A stretch of DNA of 64,000 nucleotides from Puniceibacterium sediminis (GTDB lineage: Bacteria > Pseudomonadota > Alphaproteobacteria > Rhodobacterales > Rhodobacteraceae), in assembly GCF_900188035.1 (NCBI RefSeq), contig NZ_FZNN01000003.1, positions 124,001 through 188,000 of the forward strand, given 5' to 3'. Under the pieces are notes generated by a model. The model was not told the DNA's origin. It worked only from the letters and a program-made list of their open reading frames with translations, and did not search any database. This document shows positions 27,257 through 35,410 of this stretch, piece after piece; position 1 is the stretch's first letter; each line of letters begins with the position of its first letter. A program made the translations under genes and the position numbers.

Positions 27257-29281
27257 TTAGCGCAGTTCCACAGACACCCGACCAGAGGCTCCTGTCGCGT
27301 CTATCACCGTCAGGGTTGTGAACCCCGGTCCATTGGTCGGAATCAGCGTTTCGGGGCGTCGCAGGTTTGCCGTCACGACGGCACCGTCGCGCAATACCGT
27401 GAACGGTGCCTTGCCATCACGCAGTTTCAGCGGGAAACCCGCATCGCCTGCTGCCAGCCGCGCCCCGTCCGGCGGGAACCGGATCGACAGTTTCGGCGCG
27501 TTGTTCTGCATCCCGCCAAAGCGCTGTAACGGCAGGGGCAGATCGGCATTCGACACTATCAGTGTATCGGCGGGCGGCGGTGGCAAAGGCACCGGCTGGC
27601 TGCGCACACGACCCAACACCTCGAACAGCAGCGGGGCGGCTTCATCGCTGCCAAAGGCACCGGGCACCGGCGTCCCGTCAGGTCGCCCGATCCACACCCC
27701 AACCACATAGCGCCCGTCATAACCGACCGCCCAGGCATCGCGGTGCCCGTAGGATGTGCCGGTCTTGAACGCCACGCGGCCCCGCGGCCCGGAGGCGGCT
27801 GGCGGCACGATTCCGGCAAGGATGTGCCCCACCTGCCAGGCCGCGCGCGGACTTAGCACCTGTTGGCCTGCGCCGCTGGCATCGCCTGTCCAGCGCAGGG
27901 GCGTTGCGCGTCCGCCTTTGGCCAGCATGGCATAGACTTGCACCAGATCCTGCAAGGTTAGCCCGACGCCGCCAAGGCTGACCGCCAACCCGGGCACACC
28001 GGTCGGCAGGTCCGGATGCGCCCCGGCGCGACGCAGCGCCTCCATCAAATGTGCGGGGCCAAGCGCCTCGGTCAGACGCACCACAGGGATGTTGAGCGAC
28101 AATTGCAGCGCCTCGATTACCCGGATGTCGCCGCGAAACTGGTGGTCAAAGTTCTGCGGCGCGTAGCCGCCGAACTGCACTGGTGTGTCCGAGATCAGCG
28201 TTTCGGGATGCGCCAGCCCCCGGTCAAAAGCCAACCCGTAGACCAGCGGTTTCAACGTCGACCCGGGCGACCGCACGGCCTGCGTCATATCGACGAACCC
28301 CTGCCCAAGAGTATTGTCATAATCCGGCGATCCGGCCGAGCCGAGGATTTCGCCAGTCACATGATCCGCCACCAGAATGGCCAGCGACAGACGCGCATCG
28401 CGCCCCGCCATATGCCGCTGTGCCAGCGTTTCCAGCCGCACCTGCAATCCACCGTCCAAAGTCGTGTCCACCCGCCCGCGCCCCAGCGCCAGCGCCCGAT
28501 CGGCCAGATGCGGGGCCAGTTGCGGCACCGGGCGACGCGCGACAGGGCTGGAGTCTCGCAGCGCGGCATCGGCGGCCTCGGCGCTTAGGACGCGGGCGGT
28601 GACCATACGCGCCAGCACCCGGTCCCGCGTCGTCCGCGCAGTATCGGCAAACCGATCAGGGCGGCGGGTTTCGGGCGATTGCGGCAGCGCGACCAGCAGC
28701 GCGGCCTGCGACGGGGTCAGGCGGCGCGGTTCCTTGCCGAAATACGCCAGCGTGGCGGCGCGCAGCCCTTCGATATTGCCGCCATAGGGCGCGATCAGCA
28801 GATATAGCGACAGGATCTGGTCCTTGCTCAACTGTCGTTCCAGCGCCAGCGCCACACGCACCTGCCGCAGCTTTCCGCCCCAGTCACCGGTGCCGCTGTT
28901 CTCAAGCAGCCGCGCCACCTGCATGGTCAGGGTCGACCCGCCCGAAACGACTCTGCCATTGCGCAGCGCTTGTATTCCGGCCCGCAGGATTGCGCGGGGA
29001 TCAACCCCGCTGTGGTGGTAGAACCGCCTGTCCTCATAGGCCAGCAGCATATCGACGAACAGCGGATCAACCGCATCAAGGGTCAGCGCCATCCGCCAGC
29101 GCCCATCCTCGACGGTATAGGCGCGCAGCAATGCGCCATCGCGGTCGCGCACCTCCGGTGCGGTCGCAATAACCAGTGGCGGCAGCACCGTTGCGCCCAT
29201 CCAGCCGTCAAACCCATCACGCAGCGCCGCCCCGGACCACATCACCAGGGTCAGCGCCAGCAGCAACCGGTCAGGGCGCAT
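27257..29281 (-). CDS. pbpC: Penicillin-binding protein 1C
   Basis: 674 residues, anchored by one N-terminal helix. The glycosyltransferase domain (about 45-230) has AYEDRRFYHHSGVDP and GGSTLTMQVARL. The transpeptidase domain has SPGSTLKPLVYG (catalytic SxxK), SLN and FKTGTSYG. The C-terminal 90 residues form the BiPBP_C domain (LSIRFPPDGARLA). It polymerises and cross-links peptidoglycan. It overlaps the preceding glycolipid-binding gene by 11 nt and belongs to the alpha-2-macroglobulin operon, the same partnership as in E. coli yfhM-pbpC. Confidence 0.95.
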   Translation of the reverse strand: MRPDRLLLALTLVMWSGAALRDGFDGWMGATVLPPLVIATAPEVRDRDGALLRAYTVEDGRWRMALTLDAVDPLFVDMLLAYEDRRFYHHSGVDPRAILRAGIQALRNGRVVSGGSTLTMQVARLLENSGTGDWGGKLRQVRVALALERQLSKDQILSLYLLIAPYGGNIEGLRAATLAYFGKEPRRLTPSQAALLVALPQSPETRRPDRFADTARTTRDRVLARMVTARVLSAEAADAALRDSSPVARRPVPQLAPHLADRALALGRGRVDTTLDGGLQVRLETLAQRHMAGRDARLSLAILVADHVTGEILGSAGSPDYDNTLGQGFVDMTQAVRSPGSTLKPLVYGLAFDRGLAHPETLISDTPVQFGGYAPQNFDHQFRGDIRVIEALQLSLNIPVVRLTEALGPAHLMEALRRAGAHPDLPTGVPGLAVSLGGVGLTLQDLVQVYAMLAKGGRATPLRWTGDASGAGQQVLSPRAAWQVGHILAGIVPPAASGPRGRVAFKTGTSYGHRDAWAVGYDGRYVVGVWIGRPDGTPVPGAFGSDEAAPLLFEVLGRVRSQPVPLPPPPADTLIVSNADLPLPLQRFGGMQNNAPKLSIRFPPDGARLAAGDAGFPLKLRDGKAPFTVLRDGAVVTANLRRPETLIPTNGPGFTTLTVIDATGASGRVSVELR

Positions 29282-29831
29282 GGCAGTTTTCCCAGTGGCC
29301 GGGATATTGGGTGACAAAGCCATGTTCGTTCACCCGAAACTGCGTCGAATAGCCGGTCTGTTCAGCGCGATATTGCACCACGTGACCGCGCTGGCGGGTG
29401 TAGACCTGATCCAGCGGTTCAACGGTGCCCGACGGATCGCGTAGCCAGGCCGCACGGCAGGGCAGGCGGCCAATATCCGGCAAACGGCGCAGCGGCATGA
29501 GATTGGTCGCCGGAGTGAATCCAAGGTCGATATCCGTCGCTCCTGCCACCTGCGGCTGCACCACACCGTTCAACTGCCAGGCAGCCCCCGACCGAACAAG
29601 GCGCAGGGCGACACGCGTGTCACCATGATTGCCGGTGATATCGGCGCTGGTTGTGGTCCAGTCCGGCCCGCAGCGCACCACATAATCCAGCGCGGCCCAG
29701 CCATGGGAATGGTGAAACTGCGCATGACCCACCAGCATCCAGCCGCCGGTCAATTGGGTCAGGGTGCAAGAATCCTCGCCTTCGCGATCCAGTGCGCGCC
29801 AGTGCATCCGGCAAATGACGGTTCCGCTCAT
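29271..29831 (-). CDS. Putative glycolipid-binding protein (PF06475 type)
   Basis: 186 residues without a signal peptide. The text WRALDREGEDSCTL, LDYVVRCGPDWTT, DLGFTPATNLMPLRRL and PLDQVYTRQRG matches the putative glycolipid-binding (DUF1089) family. The molecular role of this family is poorly known. It sits between an alpha-2-macroglobulin and PBP1C, 10 nt behind the former and overlapping the latter, so all three should share one mRNA. Confidence 0.82.
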   Translation of the reverse strand: MSGTVICRMHWRALDREGEDSCTLTQLTGGWMLVGHAQFHHSHGWAALDYVVRCGPDWTTTSADITGNHGDTRVALRLVRSGAAWQLNGVVQPQVAGATDIDLGFTPATNLMPLRRLPDIGRLPCRAAWLRDPSGTVEPLDQVYTRQRGHVVQYRAEQTGYSTQFRVNEHGFVTQYPGHWENCHAP

Positions 29832-29841
29832 GTTCGTCCCT

Positions 29842-32800
29842 TCATTCGGTGATTGTCATGGCGCCGGTATCGGTCCGGGCGCGGTACTGCGGGCGGTACA
29901 TATCCTCGACCGAGGCCGCCGGATGGTGAAACACCCCCGGCGACACCGCCCGTACCACATAGGCCAGTTGGAAGGCCTCAGCCGATTCCCAGTCGACGGC
30001 CGCAAGGAACCGGTCACTGCGGAACTCGACGTTGCGCGTTTCGGCAGGGTCGAGCCAGTCCAGCGCACGGATGTCACCGGCGCGCAGCAGGTTGGGATTG
30101 TCGATCTCGAACCCGGCGGGCAGGGGGTCATCCACCATCAGCCGGGCGCCGGTGTCTTCGGCCGGGCGTACGGTCAGAACGGTCACCAGCCGGTCTCCGA
30201 TCGCCACAGGACCGGACAGCGCAACGCCGTCCATCGTGTAATAATCCCGCGTGATCGCATAGCCATATCCCCCGGCTGGGGCGGGCACCGACGGCACGCC
30301 CAGCGTTGTCAGGGTGATGTCGGTCGGTGCCCCTGCGGTGTTGCGGATCTCCTGCGGTTGCAGCACATCCCCTGACAGCCGCCGGATAAACGGCCCCGAT
30401 ACCGGTGCTCCGTCTACAGTCAGCCCCGAAACCGTGGGGTCCTGCACCAGCGCATGTGCCGCCAGCAATGACCAGCTTTGCTCTTGCGTGGACATCGGGC
30501 GGTCGGCGGAGGCGATCCGGACGGTCAGCGCCTCGCGATCCACCGCTATGCTCCCGGCCTCGACCGCCAGCGACAACAGCCCCGCTGCATCACGCAAATT
30601 CGACCCATAGTCGGTGCGGTAGCCCGAGGGCTCTGCCCCGACCTGCCCGGACAGTTTTTGCGCCGCCTTGGCGAACATCATGTCGGCGCGGGTCTGGTCG
30701 CCATAGCTCGCCAGCGCCGCGCCCATCTGTGCCTGCGCCAACGGGGTGGCGAAATCATCCGCCATGGTGTCGGCATAATACCGCAGATCCCCCATCGCCG
30801 CCTGACCTTCGCGGGCCAGCACCATCAGCGCATAGGCGATATCCTCGCCCCCCTGATCGAAATCGGCGGCATAGGCGATGCGGTTGCGCAGATTGTCCAT
30901 TGCGGCCTTGAACGCAACGACGGGCACGCCGTGCCCCGCCGTCCGTGCCCGGCTCAGGAAGTCCGAGACATAGGCGTCGAGCCAGAAATCCCCGGAGTCA
31001 GCGGACCAAAGGCCAAAGGCCCCATTCGCCGCCTGCCGCGTCAGGATCTTGGTGATGGCCTGATCCACCCGCGCGTCCATCTGCGCCTTTGGCCCCAGCC
31101 CCATCGCCTCGGCCACACTGGACATGTACAGCAGCGGCAGAGCCTGCGACGTGACCTGTTCCGTGCAGCCATATGGGTAGCGGTCCAGCGACGCCATCAG
31201 CCCCGGCGCGTCGAACCGCGCCAATGGACCGGCAGCCAGAAACGCCGTCGCCGTGTCGGGGCGCAGCCCGTCAAAGACATGCTGATCAAGGGTAAAGGTC
31301 TGCCCGGAGGCAAGCGAAAAGCGCCGCGTTTCGGCCACGACCGGATCGTTCGCCCGCACACCCAGCGTCAGCGTCTTGATCAGTTGCGTGCCGTCCGGTG
31401 TGGTCAGCGCCACGCGGATCGTGTGATCGCCCCCTTCCTGCGCGCTTAACGGAATACGCAGCCGCGTGGTGCCGTGATCACTCAGGTCCACACCCGAGGG
31501 CACGGCGGTCGCATCCAGTACCAGACCGTCGGCGGTCACATCCAGCCCCATCCGCCCAGCCGGTCCCGTGGCGTGGACAATCTCAAGCAGCAGGCGCGCG
31601 GTATCACCGGGCGCAAGGAACCGTGGCAGGGATGCACTGACCACCACCGGATCGCGGACAAGCACGTCCCTTGATGCCTGACCCACGGCGGTCGGCGACC
31701 AGGCAATCGCCATCAGCCGCACGGTGCCGTTGAATTCGGGCATGTCGAAACTGACCTCGGCACGACCATCGACAACCCTCACAGGCCCCGAAAAGAAGGC
31801 GACAAGCTCCTCTGTCGGCGGCGGGCTTTGCAGGCGCATCTGCGCGGATGCATCGCCACCGGAACGGACCTGCCCCATCGCGCCATTCATGCCGTCGATC
31901 AGCCGACCGTACAGGTCGCGCATTTCAACCCCCAGCCGACGCTGGCCAAAGTAATAGGTCGACGGATCGGGGGCTTTGAACCCGGTCAGATTCAGGATTC
32001 CCAGATCGACCGCGGCAAGCGTCACATAGACCTCTTGCCCATCACCCAGCCCATCAACGACCACGGCAGCAGACAGCGGCCCGCGCGGCGTGGATTCGGC
32101 CATTGTCTCAATCGAAACAGACAGCTGCCGCGCGCCGGGGGCGATCGACGCATGGGCCAGCCCCAGACTGCGCGCCGGGTTCTGCCCCGCCGCCACATCC
32201 ATCGGCCGGATGACCTGCGCCGTGACATAGGCCCCGGCGCCCCATTCATCAGTGACCGGCACGGGAATCAGGTTTTCGCCCTCGCTCACCTCGACCGCCT
32301 GCATTGAAATCACGTGATTGCTCAGCACCGTCACCAGCGCCTTGCCCGCATAACGCGGCACGATGCGCAGCATTGCCGTGTCACCGGGGCGGTATCCGGG
32401 CTTGTCGAGCGACAGTTCCAGCGTGTCCGGCGTCGCGGCGGCATCGGCGGGCGCGTACCAGCCCGCATCAAACCCGACCGACGATGCGACGTAACTGCCT
32501 CCCAGCCGTTCGACCACCAGTTCGTACTGGCCCCAGCCGACAGCCTGCGACAGTTCCACCGGGTCGCTGCCCAGCATGACGGTGCCCGAAGCCACCTGTT
32601 TGCGGGTTGTCACGGGTTCCCAGTCCCAGTTGCCGTAAAGCTGATACCACTGGTACCGTGTTTCGACCCGGTTCAGGGTCCATTGCGCCTCCATCCCGAC
32701 CGGGGTCAGCTCCGCGCCCACGGCCTGCAACAGGAACTGCGCCTCGGCCCCGTTCGGCACGGCATCGTCGAACAGCGGTTTGATTCCGATCATCGGCTGT

Positions 32801-35280
32801 ATGGGCGCCAGCGGACGGGTGATCATGCGCTCAACCGGCCGACCGGATCCCTCGGCCAGCCGCAGGGTGATTTCGGCGCTATAGGGCCGCCCGGCGGTGA
32901 TGCCGTCCGCGTCAGGCAGTGGCAGCGCAAGTTGTGCAAACCCGTTTGCATCTGTGCGCAGATCACCGGGAAGGCTGCGGGTCTGGACGTCCGTTTCATC
33001 GTCATGCAGGCCGAATTTATACCCCGGAAAGGCATCCAGAGAGTCCCGCGCCGATAGACGCAACTCGCCCTCGATCGGCAGATCGGCCCCCGGCGCACCG
33101 AACAGATACCGGGCTGAAACCTCCAGCAGCGGCGGTGACGACGCGCGGATCGCCCCCTCGGGCAGGGTCAGGGCAAAGTCGATACGTTCGGGCACAAAAT
33201 CTTCGACCAGCAGGGTCTGACGCGCCAGCGCCGGGGCATCCACATCTGCGAAAACCGCCAACTGCCATGTTCCGCGCGGGACAGACTGCGCCAGTGGCAG
33301 GTTGAACACATGCCCGCCCGCGACTCCGCTCGTCGACAGGGTCCGCGTATATTCCACACCGTCGGGGCGGGTCAGGATCGCCGTGACCGGCACACCGTCT
33401 ATGGCCGCAAGGTCCGCGTCGCGCAAAAGGGCCGTGGCATGGATCACCTCGCCCGCCCGATAGGCCCCACGATCCGTGGCGAGAAAGGTATCGATTGGCC
33501 CGGCAGGCTCGCGCCCCTCGACCCCACGGTCGGACAGGTCAAATGCCGGATCGGTCAGCGACAGAAAGGCCAGATCACTGTCCCCCTGACGCACGACGAC
33601 CATGGCGGGCGCCGACCCATCCGTGCCGCGTATCAGACCGGGGGCAAAACTTGCCACGCCATCGCTGTCAGTCCGCGCCATGGCCAGTTCACGGTTGGAC
33701 CGCGACACCAGCGTGAGCGACAGACCCTCAAGCGCCGAGGCATCGGACAGCGCGCGCGCAAAGACGTGCAGGCCGTCCACCCCCGACAGGGTGGTCAGGC
33801 CAATGTCGGTCAGCACAAACCACTGGGTAGCGCCCGCATCTTCGTAGGGGTCCGCCCCGACAACCGACGCCGTCAGCGCATAGATCCCCGGTTCAAGATC
33901 GCCCACCACTGCGCCCATCGGCAATCGGGTCATCACATCGGCGTTCAGACGGTTTTCCACCTCGCCAGTGCCGGTCCATATCTTTTCTGCCAGATCGTCG
34001 TTGAAATACTCCAGCTCATACTGCCCCAGAGGGCGACCGAAATAGTTGTCTTGCAAGGCGCGCACCATGTTGCGGTCGCTCACCCGCGACAGGGACAGGG
34101 ACACCTCATCCAGATTTACCGTCTCGATCGGCAGCCCGGCATCAGCGGAGCGGGGCAGCACATAGGCCCGCCCCGGAAACCGGACCGACGGGCTGCGGTC
34201 GCGCACATACAGCGTCACCGGCACATCGCGCGTCAGCTCCTCGCCCGCAGCCGAGGGCAGACCAGCACGGAAGGTCAGCGTATAGCGCTGGCCATGTTCC
34301 ACGCCGTCTATGCAGATCTGACGCTCTGACGGCTGCACAACCAGCCGCTGATCAGGCAGGCGGACATATGGCGCATACTCCACGCCGGCCTTGATCAAAG
34401 GTTCAGAAAACTCCGCACAGATGCGGGGCGCGGCGCTGTCCGCCTCTACGGTCGTGTCGATGACACGAAAACCGTATTTGCCCACGGCATCGTCCAGCAG
34501 CGCGGTGACGTCGGCGCGCGGCTGAAGGCTTTCGGCCAGTCGCAGCGCCGGGATCATCTCGCGGCCCCGGTCAAGCGCTTCCAAAGATTGTGCCAGTGCC
34601 ACCAAGGCGTTGACCCTTTCAGGGGTGCTGCCTGCGCGAAGGTACGCATTGATGGCGGACAGCTCGGCCCGCTCCTGCAATTCGCGCTGTTCGCGGTTGT
34701 TTTTCTCGGACCCGGCCAGAACCCCGGCCAACCGCCCGTATTCGATCCACAGATCGGTGGTATCCATCTGGGCCAGCGCGGCACCGGTCCAGTTCATTGC
34801 CTGGCGTGTGTTGCCTCGGGCCATCTGTTCCCGCGCGGCCTGCATCAGCTGCTCGCCGCTCCATTCGCCGCCGCCGTGCAGGGTGGCCAGCGCTTCGGCC
34901 TGCGCACGGGCGCGGGTCAGATCGGTTTCTGGCAGAAAGCCGAGGTCCTGCGCCCGCGACGCGGCCTGCGACAGCACCGCAGCGGGTGTTGCCACGACCT
35001 GCGCCGACACTGCGCCATCATAGGGACTGCGGTCGCTGATGGCGGATTTTGGGAAACATGCGCGCGAACGGGTGTTGAAGGTAAAGGCCTGACAGGCCGG
35101 ATCGTTCAGGCACACGCGCTGGCAGGCATCCAGCGTCGTGTCGAACAGAGTCTGCAGATCGGCACCGTAGAAATCCACGTCCCGCGTCACGATCAGGCGC
35201 CGTTCTGGCACCGGATTCTGCGCCAGCGCAGGGGCAAGGCCCAGCATCAGAAACGCGATGGCTGTGAATAGGCGACGCAT
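29842..35280 (-). CDS. Bacterial alpha-2-macroglobulin with N-terminal PAN/Apple-like domain
   Basis: 1812 residues, start chosen at MRRLFTAIAFLMLGL with GGGGAGG upstream and a signal peptide ending ALA. Residues about 28-95 form a Cys-rich PAN/Apple-like module (DACQRVCLNDPACQAFTF). Then come repeated macroglobulin (MG) beta domains, a bait region and a thioester domain with C1372 in YGCTEQ, the CxEQ thioester motif. Such proteins guard the periplasm by trapping proteases that breach the outer membrane, and PBP1C repairs the wall. Operon order A2M, glycolipid-binding, pbpC. There is no lipobox, so it should be soluble rather than membrane-anchored. Confidence 0.93.
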   Translation of the reverse strand: MRRLFTAIAFLMLGLAPALAQNPVPERRLIVTRDVDFYGADLQTLFDTTLDACQRVCLNDPACQAFTFNTRSRACFPKSAISDRSPYDGAVSAQVVATPAAVLSQAASRAQDLGFLPETDLTRARAQAEALATLHGGGEWSGEQLMQAAREQMARGNTRQAMNWTGAALAQMDTTDLWIEYGRLAGVLAGSEKNNREQRELQERAELSAINAYLRAGSTPERVNALVALAQSLEALDRGREMIPALRLAESLQPRADVTALLDDAVGKYGFRVIDTTVEADSAAPRICAEFSEPLIKAGVEYAPYVRLPDQRLVVQPSERQICIDGVEHGQRYTLTFRAGLPSAAGEELTRDVPVTLYVRDRSPSVRFPGRAYVLPRSADAGLPIETVNLDEVSLSLSRVSDRNMVRALQDNYFGRPLGQYELEYFNDDLAEKIWTGTGEVENRLNADVMTRLPMGAVVGDLEPGIYALTASVVGADPYEDAGATQWFVLTDIGLTTLSGVDGLHVFARALSDASALEGLSLTLVSRSNRELAMARTDSDGVASFAPGLIRGTDGSAPAMVVVRQGDSDLAFLSLTDPAFDLSDRGVEGREPAGPIDTFLATDRGAYRAGEVIHATALLRDADLAAIDGVPVTAILTRPDGVEYTRTLSTSGVAGGHVFNLPLAQSVPRGTWQLAVFADVDAPALARQTLLVEDFVPERIDFALTLPEGAIRASSPPLLEVSARYLFGAPGADLPIEGELRLSARDSLDAFPGYKFGLHDDETDVQTRSLPGDLRTDANGFAQLALPLPDADGITAGRPYSAEITLRLAEGSGRPVERMITRPLAPIQPMIGIKPLFDDAVPNGAEAQFLLQAVGAELTPVGMEAQWTLNRVETRYQWYQLYGNWDWEPVTTRKQVASGTVMLGSDPVELSQAVGWGQYELVVERLGGSYVASSVGFDAGWYAPADAAATPDTLELSLDKPGYRPGDTAMLRIVPRYAGKALVTVLSNHVISMQAVEVSEGENLIPVPVTDEWGAGAYVTAQVIRPMDVAAGQNPARSLGLAHASIAPGARQLSVSIETMAESTPRGPLSAAVVVDGLGDGQEVYVTLAAVDLGILNLTGFKAPDPSTYYFGQRRLGVEMRDLYGRLIDGMNGAMGQVRSGGDASAQMRLQSPPPTEELVAFFSGPVRVVDGRAEVSFDMPEFNGTVRLMAIAWSPTAVGQASRDVLVRDPVVVSASLPRFLAPGDTARLLLEIVHATGPAGRMGLDVTADGLVLDATAVPSGVDLSDHGTTRLRIPLSAQEGGDHTIRVALTTPDGTQLIKTLTLGVRANDPVVAETRRFSLASGQTFTLDQHVFDGLRPDTATAFLAAGPLARFDAPGLMASLDRYPYGCTEQVTSQALPLLYMSSVAEAMGLGPKAQMDARVDQAITKILTRQAANGAFGLWSADSGDFWLDAYVSDFLSRARTAGHGVPVVAFKAAMDNLRNRIAYAADFDQGGEDIAYALMVLAREGQAAMGDLRYYADTMADDFATPLAQAQMGAALASYGDQTRADMMFAKAAQKLSGQVGAEPSGYRTDYGSNLRDAAGLLSLAVEAGSIAVDREALTVRIASADRPMSTQEQSWSLLAAHALVQDPTVSGLTVDGAPVSGPFIRRLSGDVLQPQEIRNTAGAPTDITLTTLGVPSVPAPAGGYGYAITRDYYTMDGVALSGPVAIGDRLVTVLTVRPAEDTGARLMVDDPLPAGFEIDNPNLLRAGDIRALDWLDPAETRNVEFRSDRFLAAVDWESAEAFQLAYVVRAVSPGVFHHPAASVEDMYRPQYRARTDTGAMTITE

Positions 35281-35410
35281 GAAAACCTCCCCGTGCAGTT
35301 GAGTTACCGTGGCACGCAGGTCCCGGACCATGCAACGATTCCCGCCGGGCCAACTTAAACACTTCTTCACGTTGAATGCGCAAAAGTACCCTCATGTGAC
35401 GGAGAGTGGC

